Positions 1 through 5,663 of a stretch of 7,080 nt of DNA are shown in pieces. The notes below the pieces were generated by a model. It was not told the DNA's origin, did not search any database, and saw nothing but the letters and a program-made list of their open reading frames with translations. This stretch comes from an uncultured Clostridium sp. (GTDB lineage: Bacteria; Bacillota; Clostridia; Lachnospirales; Lachnospiraceae), in NCBI GenBank assembly GCA_900552885.1, contig USBM01000113.1, positions 1-7,080 of the forward strand. The letters are read 5' to 3'. The stretch's first letter is position 1. Each line of letters begins with the position of its first letter. A program made the translations under genes and the position numbers.

Positions 1-74
1 CTACATGAATAGTGTAATAAGAATTCATAAAAAATACAATGGAAATATAAACAAAAAAATATGTAAATTATGTT

Positions 75-105
75 AAAAAAGAAAGCCATCCATGATGACT
101 TTCTT
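75..105 (-). terminator. Rho-independent terminator after nadA
   Basis: On the minus strand a 12-bp stem (79-90 with 94-105, one G-U pair) closes a 3-nt loop and is followed directly by a run of T (75-80 read in reverse). It lies 55 bases past the nadA stop codon with no gene between, so nadA appears to end its own transcript here. The remaining bases 1-74 are A/T-rich and show no gene. Confidence 0.85.
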
Positions 106-159
106 ATATACATTATACATTTCCTATTATATTATCGATATCATTTACAAAATCCTTTC

Positions 160-1074
160 CTACTCTGCCAGCTCTAACATCTTCTCCAATGGCCGTTTTG
201 CTTTGTCCATAATGTCATCCGGCAGAATCACTTCCGGTTTCATCACCTCAAGTGAATGTAATACCTTATCTAATGTTACCAGTTTCATATTCGGACAGAA
301 TTGTCTGTGTCCTACGGAATAGAACTTCTTATCCGGATTCTTCTGCATCAGTTCAAAAAATACTCCCATCTCAGTACAGATAATGAACTCTTTGGCATCA
401 CTTGCTGTTGCATAATCTATGATCTCAGAAGTACTTCCAATAAAATCAGAAATCTCCAACACATCCATTGTACATTCCGGGTGTGTCAACACTAACGCAT
501 CCGGTCGTGCCTTCTTCGCTTCCTCTACGGCTTCCTTAGAAATGCTCTTATGTACATGGCAGAAGCCATCATTGAATATAAAATGCTTGTCCGGCAGTTG
601 TTGTGCCACATAACGTCCTAAATTGTTATCCGGTACAAAGAATATGTTCTTCTGTGGAATCTTCTTCACTACACGAAGTGCATTCGATGAAGTCACACAT
701 ACATCCGAAACCGCCTTGATCTCCGCTGTCGAATTCACATAACAGACAACTGCAACATCCCCGTCATATTCTTTGCGCACCTCAGCGATCCGCTCTACCG
801 TTACCATATGTGCCATCGGACAATCTGCATTCTCATCTGCCATAACAACTTTCTTACCCGGATTCAATAACTTGGCACTCTCACCCATAAAGGATACACC
901 GCAAAACAGGATGTTCTTCTCCTTTACTTTTGTGGCCACTTTTGCCAGATAATACGAATCACCAACATAATCCGCTAACTCCTGTACCTGTCCATCTACA
1001 TAATAGTGTGCAAGAATGACAACATCCTTCTCTTCTTTCAGTCTCTTAATCTGTTCCACAATAGTATCTGCCAT
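160..1074 (-). CDS. nadA: Quinolinate synthase NadA
   Basis: NadA condenses iminoaspartate with dihydroxyacetone phosphate to give quinolinate, the precursor of the NAD pyridine ring, using an oxygen-sensitive [4Fe-4S] cluster in the cytoplasm. The 304-residue product has the normal length. The three expected cluster cysteines are C85 (DCPMAH), C172 (GFCHVH) and C260 (RQFCPNMK). Other family motifs are LAHYY at 21-25, GDSYYLA at 38-44, the VNSTAEIKA segment at 113-121, HPEC at 198-201 and CTEMG at 233-237. The ATG at 1074 follows a GGGAG core at 8-nt spacing. The gene seems to be transcribed alone: it has its own upstream promoter and a strong terminator. nadB and nadC, its usual partners, are not next to it in this window. 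Identification is firm from the motifs. Confidence 0.97.
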   Translation of the reverse strand: MADTIVEQIKRLKEEKDVVILAHYYVDGQVQELADYVGDSYYLAKVATKVKEKNILFCGVSFMGESAKLLNPGKKVVMADENADCPMAHMVTVERIAEVRKEYDGDVAVVCYVNSTAEIKAVSDVCVTSSNALRVVKKIPQKNIFFVPDNNLGRYVAQQLPDKHFIFNDGFCHVHKSISKEAVEEAKKARPDALVLTHPECTMDVLEISDFIGSTSEIIDYATASDAKEFIICTEMGVFFELMQKNPDKKFYSVGHRQFCPNMKLVTLDKVLHSLEVMKPEVILPDDIMDKAKRPLEKMLELAE

Positions 1075-1115
1075 GTTTTTCTCTCCCTGTATACAAACAA
1101 ATTTTCATTCTATTC

Positions 1116-1171
1116 CATGAGCATAGCTCATGACCGTATTCAACAATTCGCACTTACAAGCTGGCGAATTG
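1116..1171 (-). other. Two-hairpin leader of nadA
   Basis: Between the predicted nadA transcription start (near 1170) and its ATG lie two inverted repeats. The first has 8-bp perfect arms (1144-1151 and 1164-1171, CAATTCGC/GCGAATTG) around a 12-nt loop and begins almost at +1. The second has 7-bp arms (1116-1122 and 1126-1132, CATGAGC/GCTCATG) around a 3-nt loop, extendable by one wobble pair. Neither is followed by a T run, so they are not intrinsic terminators. They could be operators or a structured regulatory leader. I cannot match them to a known riboswitch by eye. Confidence 0.5.
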
Positions 1172-1176
1172 CTACC

Positions 1177-1205
1177 ATTGTATCATATCGTTTCATGAGT
1201 TGCAA
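1177..1205 (-). promoter_or_regulatory. Predicted sigma-A promoter of nadA
   Basis: On the minus strand, TTGCAA (1205-1200) and TACAAT (1182-1177) are separated by exactly 17 nt. Transcription would start near 1170, giving a leader of about 95 nt before nadA. The -35 box lies inside the last codons of the upstream recombinase-like gene. This is a sequence match only. Confidence 0.6.
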
Positions 1206-1738
1206 TGTTGATATTCCGCAAGCAGATTATAAAATGTTGCTTTCTTCAGTCCTGCACTTTCCATAAACTGCTTCGACGATATCTTCTTCTGTTCCCATTC
1301 CTTGTACAATTGTTCCCAATTATCTGGAAATGCAATCTTCTTTCTCCCGGCATTCGATCGTCTGTGTTCCCGAAACGGCAAACCACCTGTTCCATATAAC
1401 GACTGTCGGATTGTAGCAAGCACTGCCTTATTCACCGGCTGCCCGATTCCATATTGATACGTGGATGGTATCGTACAGATGATCAAACGGATCGATTGCC
1501 GGATAAACCATTCCAGTTGTGCATCAATCTCCGTATCGGTCGCCCCAAGTGCAGATAACTTGTAAATAATAATTCCATCGCTATAATTGCAGGTCTGCTT
1601 GACTGCTTCTAACTCTTTATGACTTCTCGAACTTTCCGTTGAATAATATACCGAATCCTCTCTGTCAATCACCATATTCACAACGTTTTCAAACAATAAA
1701 ACATTTTCCTGATCTTTTGCATATATATAGTAATTCAA
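1193..1738 (-). CDS. Serine-recombinase-like protein, catalytic residues lost
   Basis: The 181-residue product looks like a small resolvase/invertase. An N-terminal region (1-115) contains a segment GIIIYKLSALGA (55-66) that lines up with the resolvase core VKKLDRLGR. A C-terminal helix-turn-helix region (131-176) begins GRKK and contains KKATFYNLL, as in resolvase DNA-binding domains. The active site appears absent. The YARVST motif is replaced by YIYAKD, so no serine nucleophile is seen at the expected place, and the Asp-Arg...Arg of LDRLGR is Ser-Ala...Ala (S62, A63, A66). It may therefore bind DNA without recombining it. The start chosen is TTG at 1738, preceded by AAAGGAGA at 7-nt spacing. 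A GTG at 1774 would add 12 residues, but it lies upstream of the predicted transcription start. The family call is by eye and moderately sure; the regulatory role is inferred. Confidence 0.72.
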   Translation of the reverse strand: MNYYIYAKDQENVLLFENVVNMVIDREDSVYYSTESSRSHKELEAVKQTCNYSDGIIIYKLSALGATDTEIDAQLEWFIRQSIRLIICTIPSTYQYGIGQPVNKAVLATIRQSLYGTGGLPFREHRRSNAGRKKIAFPDNWEQLYKEWEQKKISSKQFMESAGLKKATFYNLLAEYQHCNS

Positions 1739-1744
1739 AGCATT

Positions 1745-1752
1745 TCTCCTTT
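1745..1752 (-). promoter_or_regulatory. Ribosome binding site fixing a TTG start
   Basis: AAAGGAGA on the minus strand stands 7 nt before the TTG at 1738. No comparable site stands before the in-frame GTG at 1774. The ATG at 1743 is in another frame and meets a stop two codons later. This site decides the start of the recombinase-like gene. Confidence 0.7.
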
Positions 1753-1760
1753 GTCCGAAA

Positions 1761-1798
1761 ATAAATATAGACACATTTTACAATGTGTCTATATTTAT
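1761..1798. repeat. 38-bp perfect palindrome, likely operator
   Basis: Two perfect 17-bp arms (1761-1777, ATAAATATAGACACATT, and 1782-1798) surround a 4-nt spacer. The element covers the -10 box, most of the spacer and the predicted start site of the minus-strand promoter, so a bound protein would block transcription of the recombinase-like gene. Read as RNA from the upstream LUD gene it would also form a long hairpin followed by TTTTC, so it may additionally stop read-through. Confidence 0.85.
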
Positions 1799-1803
1799 GT
1801 CAA
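1775..1803 (-). promoter_or_regulatory. Sigma-A promoter of the recombinase-like gene
   Basis: TTGACA (1803-1798) and TAAAAT (1780-1775) on the minus strand are spaced by 17 nt, close to the ideal sigma-A promoter. Start of transcription is expected near 1768, about 30 nt before the TTG start codon. The whole core promoter lies within overlapping inverted repeats, which implies tight repression, probably by the gene's own product. Confidence 0.75.
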
Positions 1804-1815
1804 TATTTTTAGACA
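1786..1815. repeat. 30-bp dyad with TGTCTA ends, resolvase-site-like
   Basis: On the plus strand the element starts TGTCTA (1786-1791) and ends TAGACA (1810-1815). Read inward, its two 14-nt halves agree at TGTCTA-A--TAT. It covers the -35 box. A third matching half-site (TGTCTATATTTAT, minus strand 1773-1761) lies in the adjoining palindrome. Outer TGTC ends, an A/T-rich interior and a length near 30 bp resemble the dimer sites of Tn3/gamma-delta-type resolvases, as I recall them. Binding is inferred. Confidence 0.55.
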
Positions 1816-1826
1816 TTAATTTTTCT

Positions 1827-2462
1827 TTAGTATCCCAGCTCTTCTCCTACAAGAATTACCTTGATTCTTCCCGGCACTCTGGATGCTCTTGTCACCACTA
1901 ACTGACAGCAGATCGTATCATTGAGACAATTGCCGCACTGCCCGATCTTTGCACATGGTGTATCGCAACCTAACCGTACGGTATTCGGTGGCGCAGCAAA
2001 ATTGCGGGAACGTGCAATTCCCTCTTCCACATTGCTAACCACTTTGTTCATACCTGCTACTACAATCACTTCAGTTGGTCCAAATGACAGACAGGCAACA
2101 CGGTTACCGGAACCGTCAATATTTACCAGCTCCCCATCTAATGTAATTGCATTCGTACTCATCATGAATACATCTGCCAGCGTCTGCTTTGCAAAACACT
2201 CTCTTTTCTCTTCCGGTGTCACATATTTCTCACGGCGTAACAGATCGTGTCCGGCTTCCTCTACCGCTTCCTTTAATCCGACTTCATCCAATGACACAGA
2301 GCCGCCATAGGTTACAACCTTCTTATTCGGTCCAATCAACTCTAATACTTTGGTTTTCGCAGCTTCTTTGTCCGGGCAATAATATCCTTCCATCTTCCTT
2401 GCCTCTAACTTGTGAATGATAGACTTTGCCTGATTCTCATAAAATGTCTGTTTCGGTATCAT
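1827..2462 (-). CDS. LUD-domain (LutC/DUF162-like) protein
   Basis: The 211-residue protein appears to span one LUD domain, the family that includes LutC/YkgG of lactate oxidation. Recognisable segments are VVTYGGSVSLDEVGL (49-63), the LADVFMMSTNAITLDGELVN region (95-114), GSGNRVACLSFGP (117-129) and VVAGMNKVV (134-142). Its true substrate is unknown; many clostridial stand-alone copies are only labelled lactate utilisation protein. The C-terminal part is cysteine-rich: C166, C170, C176, C179, C185 and C186, arranged CxxxCx5CxxC then CC, which could hold metal or an Fe-S cluster. The LutA and LutB partners are not in the window. The ATG at 2462 follows AGGAGG at 9-nt spacing. The gene lies between the copper operon terminator and the recombinase-like gene, with no sign of co-transcription with copA. 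Confidence 0.88.
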   Translation of the reverse strand: MIPKQTFYENQAKSIIHKLEARKMEGYYCPDKEAAKTKVLELIGPNKKVVTYGGSVSLDEVGLKEAVEEAGHDLLRREKYVTPEEKRECFAKQTLADVFMMSTNAITLDGELVNIDGSGNRVACLSFGPTEVIVVAGMNKVVSNVEEGIARSRNFAAPPNTVRLGCDTPCAKIGQCGNCLNDTICCQLVVTRASRVPGRIKVILVGEELGY

Positions 2463-2494
2463 ACGCTCTTTCCTCCTAACATGTATCTCTACTG

Positions 2495-2525
2495 CTTATA
2501 CTATTATTTTTTGCTTCCTTGTCAA
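2495..2525 (-). promoter_or_regulatory. Possible promoter of the LUD gene
   Basis: A perfect TTGACA (2525-2520) is followed on the minus strand by TATAAG (2500-2495) at a long 19-nt spacing. It starts right after the T-rich tail of the copper operon terminator and lies 33 nt before the LUD start codon. The spacing makes this a weak prediction. Confidence 0.4.
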
Positions 2526-2563
2526 ATAAAAGAATACAAGGGTGCCGTTCACCCGCACCCTTG
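2524..2563 (-). terminator. Terminator of the csoR-copA operon
   Basis: Perfect 9-bp arms (CAAGGGTGC at 2537-2545 and its complement at 2555-2563) enclose a 9-nt loop. On the minus strand the stem is followed by the T-rich run TATTCTTTTATTT. It lies 17 bases beyond the copA stop codon. Confidence 0.8.
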
Positions 2564-2580
2564 CAGTTTAAATGATATCA

Positions 2581-2790
2581 CTATTTCACTTCTGTTACTT
2601 TATAATCTTTTGCTTCGACTGTCTCTTTCAAAACATCATCAGCTACATCGTTATTTAACTTCACAATTGCAGTTCCCTTTTCATGGCTTACAATTGCCTC
2701 GCTTACACCGTCAAGTGCCTCTAATGCTTTCTTCACAGTTGCCTCGCAGTGACCACACATCATTCCTTCAATCTTCATTGTCTTTTCCAT
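2581..2790 (-). CDS. Nested CopZ-like copper chaperone, internal start in copA
   Basis: The last 69 codons of copA form a complete HMA metal-chaperone domain starting at an in-frame ATG (copA M793), with MxCxxC at residues 11-15 (MCGHC, copper ligands C12 and C15). Just upstream on the minus strand is a perfect AAGGAGG at 8-nt spacing. A free protein of this size matches the CopZ chaperones that carry Cu(I) to CopA and CsoR. No separate copZ gene is seen in the window. Translation from this start is inferred from the signal alone; the domain itself is certain. In E. coli a free chaperone also comes from copA, but from the N-terminal domain and by frameshifting. Confidence 0.6.
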   Translation of the reverse strand: MEKTMKIEGMMCGHCEATVKKALEALDGVSEAIVSHEKGTAIVKLNNDVADDVLKETVEAKDYKVTEVK

Positions 2791-5166
2791 TGTCATATCC
2801 TCCTTATGATTTACTGCATCGGTATCCTCTTGTACTCCACGGAGCACAGATACCGACATTGCATATTTTGACTTTATTTTGCGATCCCTCTTGGAATCAT
2901 ATACCTTGCACCAGTTAAGCCGCAATGCATTTGTTACCACACAGAAGCTGGACAAGCTCATCGCTGCTGCTCCAAACATCGGATTCAATTGCCAACTGAG
3001 TAAATGAATATACACACCGGCCGCTAACGGAATGCCGATCACATTGTAGAAAAATGCCCAGAACAGATTCTCATGGATATTGCGAAGCGTTGCCCGGCTT
3101 AACCGGATGGCAGCCGGTACATCCCGCAACTCACTCTTCATCAGCACGACATCCGCGGCATCAATGGCAATATCGGTTCCTGCTCCAATCGCAATTCCCG
3201 TATCCGCTCTGGTCAATGCCGGAGCATCGTTGATTCCATCTCCTACCATTGCGGTTCTTCCCATTTCTTTGAGGGAACGGATCACACTTTCCTTGCCCTC
3301 TGGCAGAACTCCGGCAACCACCTCATCTACACCGGCTAATCGTCCGATTGCCTGTGCCGTCCGCTCGTTATCACCGGTCAGCATGACCACATGAATTCCC
3401 ATATTTTTAAGTTCCTGAATTGCCTGTGGACTGTCTTCCCTCATCGTATCTGCTACCGCGATCACACCAAGCAGCCTGCTATCTTTTGCAAAATATAACG
3501 GTGTCTTGCCTTCCTCTGACAAGGATTCTGCCTGTCTCCGGATCTCTTCTCCAATGACTACCTTCTGACTGATAAAGGAAGCATTTCCTCCGAAAAGAAT
3601 TGCACCATCTAGTTTACCTGAAAGACCATTTCCCGGCAAGGCTTCAAATTCTTTTACTTCCAGATCTGTTGCCTGTTCCATTATATCCGGCTGCTGTTCT
3701 ACATACCGGACAATGGCTCTTGCCAGTGGATGCTCACTCTTACGCTCTAATACATATGCCAATGTCAACAACTCCTGCTCAGATATCCCTTCTGCCGGAA
3801 CCAGATCGGTGATCTCCGGTGTTCCATTTGTGATCGTCCCCGTCTTATCCAATGCCACGATCTGAATCTTTCCGGTCTGCTCTAAGGAAGAAGCTGTCTT
3901 AAACAGGATACCATTCTTAGCACCCACACCATTTCCTACCATAATCGCAACCGGTGTTGCTAATCCTAACGCACAAGGACAACTGATTACCAATACGGAA
4001 ATTCCTCTCGCCAGTGCAAATCCAACACTCTGTCCAACCAATAGCCATACTATAATAGTAATCAAGGCAATTGTAATAACCACCGGAACAAACACGCCGG
4101 ATACCTGATCTGCCACCTTGGCAATCGGTGCCTTGGTTGCTGCCGCATCACTCACCATCTTAATAATCTGGGATAAAGTCGTATCTTCTCCGACTCTGGT
4201 TGCTTCACAGGTAAGAAAACCGGACTGATTGACCGTTGCTGCTGATACGCTGTCTCCTGCCGCCTTATCCACCGGCACACTCTCTCCTGTCAACGCAGCC
4301 TCATTTACCGCACTATTTCCCTCTATAATGATACCATCCACGGGTATATTCTCACCCGGACGTACGACAAAATAATCGCCTTTCTTCACCTGATCGATAT
4401 CCACGATCTGTTCCACATCATCTACTAACAATGTTGCTTTCTTCGGTGCTAACTGCATCAATCCATTCAGGGCATCGGTTGTCTTACCTTTCGACCTTGC
4501 TTCTAACATCTTACCAACCGTGATCAGGGTAAGGATCATCGCTGCTGACTCAAAATAGAATTCATGCATATACATCATGACGGCATCCATGTCACCCCGC
4601 ACCTGTGCTCCTGTCATGGCAAATAAAGCATAGGTACTGTAACCAAATGCCGCACCTGCACCAAGGGCAACTAACGTATCCATGTTAGGTGCACGATGGA
4701 TCAGACCTTTCACACCGCTGGTAAAGAACTTCTGATTGATCACCATAATAATGATCGTAAGCAGCATCTGTAATAATCCCATTGCCACATGATTTCCTTC
4801 TAAAAAGGACGGCAATGGCCAATTCCACATCATATGTCCCATAGATAAGTACATCAGTATAAGCAAAAATCCTACTGACCAGATCAGTCTCTTCTTAAGA
4901 ACAGGAGTTGTCTTGTCTGCTAATGCATCCGCTGCATCCGTATGACCAGCCTCTGCGTTCGCTGAACTGCCTTTCACTGAAGCACCATATCCAGCCTCTT
5001 CTACTGCTTTGATAATTGCACTGTCACTTGCGCTGCCTTCCACGCCCATCGAGTTAGTCAACAGACTGACGGAGCAGGAAGTAACTCCATCCACCTTCGA
5101 TACAGCTTTCTCTACACGGGCACTACATGCCGCACAGCTCATTCCTGTCACTGTATATTGTTGCAT
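2581..5166 (-). CDS. copA: Copper-exporting P1B-type ATPase CopA with C-terminal HMA domain
   Basis: CopA pumps Cu(I) out across the cytoplasmic membrane at the cost of ATP. The 861 residues read as an N-terminal HMA domain (GMSCAAC, C11/C14), a linker, four membrane segments (about 93-113, 127-144, 161-184, 205-221), the actuator domain with TGES (293-296), two segments flanking the CPC metal site (C396-P-C398), the phosphorylation loop DKTGT (D440), SEHPLA (H479), TGDN (597-600), GDGIND (642-647), and two last segments carrying YN (707-708) and MSLSS (736-740). CPC, YN and MSxSS together mark the Cu(I)-specific class. A basic linker (about 753-790) then joins a second HMA domain (GMMCGHC, C804/C807). 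This C-terminal domain is uncommon in textbook CopA and has its own internal start signal. The ATG at 5166 follows AAGGA at 7-nt spacing, 18 nt after csoR. Confidence 0.96.
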   Translation of the reverse strand: MQQYTVTGMSCAACSARVEKAVSKVDGVTSCSVSLLTNSMGVEGSASDSAIIKAVEEAGYGASVKGSSANAEAGHTDAADALADKTTPVLKKRLIWSVGFLLILMYLSMGHMMWNWPLPSFLEGNHVAMGLLQMLLTIIIMVINQKFFTSGVKGLIHRAPNMDTLVALGAGAAFGYSTYALFAMTGAQVRGDMDAVMMYMHEFYFESAAMILTLITVGKMLEARSKGKTTDALNGLMQLAPKKATLLVDDVEQIVDIDQVKKGDYFVVRPGENIPVDGIIIEGNSAVNEAALTGESVPVDKAAGDSVSAATVNQSGFLTCEATRVGEDTTLSQIIKMVSDAAATKAPIAKVADQVSGVFVPVVITIALITIIVWLLVGQSVGFALARGISVLVISCPCALGLATPVAIMVGNGVGAKNGILFKTASSLEQTGKIQIVALDKTGTITNGTPEITDLVPAEGISEQELLTLAYVLERKSEHPLARAIVRYVEQQPDIMEQATDLEVKEFEALPGNGLSGKLDGAILFGGNASFISQKVVIGEEIRRQAESLSEEGKTPLYFAKDSRLLGVIAVADTMREDSPQAIQELKNMGIHVVMLTGDNERTAQAIGRLAGVDEVVAGVLPEGKESVIRSLKEMGRTAMVGDGINDAPALTRADTGIAIGAGTDIAIDAADVVLMKSELRDVPAAIRLSRATLRNIHENLFWAFFYNVIGIPLAAGVYIHLLSWQLNPMFGAAAMSLSSFCVVTNALRLNWCKVYDSKRDRKIKSKYAMSVSVLRGVQEDTDAVNHKEDMTMEKTMKIEGMMCGHCEATVKKALEALDGVSEAIVSHEKGTAIVKLNNDVADDVLKETVEAKDYKVTEVK
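2799..2805 (-). promoter_or_regulatory. Internal Shine-Dalgarno AAGGAGG within copA
   Basis: The seven bases form a perfect anti-16S match inside the copA reading frame (codons for H-K-E-D), 8 nt before the ATG at 2790. A second ATG at 2796 is too close to it to be used. It is stronger than the site in front of copA itself. Confidence 0.65.
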
Positions 5167-5184
5167 CGTGTTATCCTTCTTTCT

Positions 5185-5514
5185 CTACTTCATTAGCTTC
5201 TGCAACAGTTTCACCAATTCGTCCACTGTCTCTTCCTTCCCCTCTTTGATATCGCGGGTCACACAGCCTTTGATATGATTGGCCAGCAACACCTTATTAA
5301 AGCTATTAAGTGCTGCGTTTGCTGCCGCAACCTGAACTAAAATGTCCGCACAATAGCAATCCTTCTCCACCATTCCTTTGATACCACGAATCTGTCCTTC
5401 GATCCGGTTCAGGCGATGAATCAGATCCTTATACTCTTTCTCTGAACGTTCCGTTGTTCTCTCACAACAACACTTTGGACATGGTTCCTGTTCCTTATTA
5501 TCTGCGTTCTCCAT
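5185..5514 (-). CDS. csoR: CsoR-family copper-sensing repressor
   Basis: CsoR is a small all-helical tetrameric repressor that leaves DNA when it binds Cu(I). From the chosen start the product has 109 residues. The family signature HRLNRIEGQIRGI is at 33-45, and the Cu(I) ligands are C55, H80 and C84, with the 25- and 4-residue spacings of characterised CsoR. A cysteine cluster (C12, C15, C16, C17 in EPCPKCCCE) lies in the N-terminal extension and is not part of the classical site. I prefer the ATG at 5514 because GGGAAAGG stands 9 nt before it. The ATG at 5538, adding 8 residues, has no visible ribosome site. The gene is first in the operon, 18 nt before copA, and a CsoR-box palindrome sits in its promoter, so it should repress itself and copA. 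Confidence 0.93.
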   Translation of the reverse strand: MENADNKEQEPCPKCCCERTTERSEKEYKDLIHRLNRIEGQIRGIKGMVEKDCYCADILVQVAAANAALNSFNKVLLANHIKGCVTRDIKEGKEETVDELVKLLQKLMK

Positions 5515-5567
5515 AACCCTATACCTTTCCCTATACATTTCATAACAAACTTTGTATCTACGCCGTC

Positions 5568-5596
5568 ATTATATACCCCCATAGGGTATATTGCAA
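5568..5596 (-). promoter_or_regulatory. Promoter of the csoR-copA operon
   Basis: On the minus strand TTGCAA (5596-5591) and a perfect TATAAT (5573-5568) are 17 nt apart. Transcription should start near 5561, about 46 nt before the chosen csoR start. The spacer is almost wholly occupied by the CsoR-type palindrome. Confidence 0.75.
5572..5590. promoter_or_regulatory. CsoR operator (copper box)
   Basis: TATACCCCCATAGGGTATA is a dyad of 7-bp perfect arms (TATACCC/GGGTATA) with a 5-nt centre. A TA-rich edge with inner C and G runs is the pattern of CsoR operators in Firmicutes. It lies between the -35 and -10 of the operon promoter, so CsoR bound here would exclude RNA polymerase until copper rises. 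Confidence 0.85.
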
Positions 5597-5663
5597 GTAA
5601 AAAATATAAAAATCAGAGTATTAAAAACACCCTGCCCTATTCTCATGTATTTCTTATCGCATA

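Noticed and set aside
1193..1815. Functional inversion or resolution system
   Set aside because: The recombinase lacks its expected catalytic residues and the sites lie only in its own promoter, with no paired crossover site or invertible segment visible in the window.
1921..2310. 129-codon plus-strand open frame
   Set aside because: It is a shadow antisense to the LUD gene, whose frame has clear family motifs and a good ribosome site.
2412..2918. 168-codon plus-strand open frame
   Set aside because: It runs antisense across the end of copA, the terminator and the LUD start, is rich in Leu, Ser, His and Pro without any recognisable motif, and has no ribosome site.
5597..5663. Intrinsic terminator after the GNAT gene
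   Set aside because: The minus strand is T-rich here, but the best stem I can draw (GAG/CTC ends) has internal mismatches.
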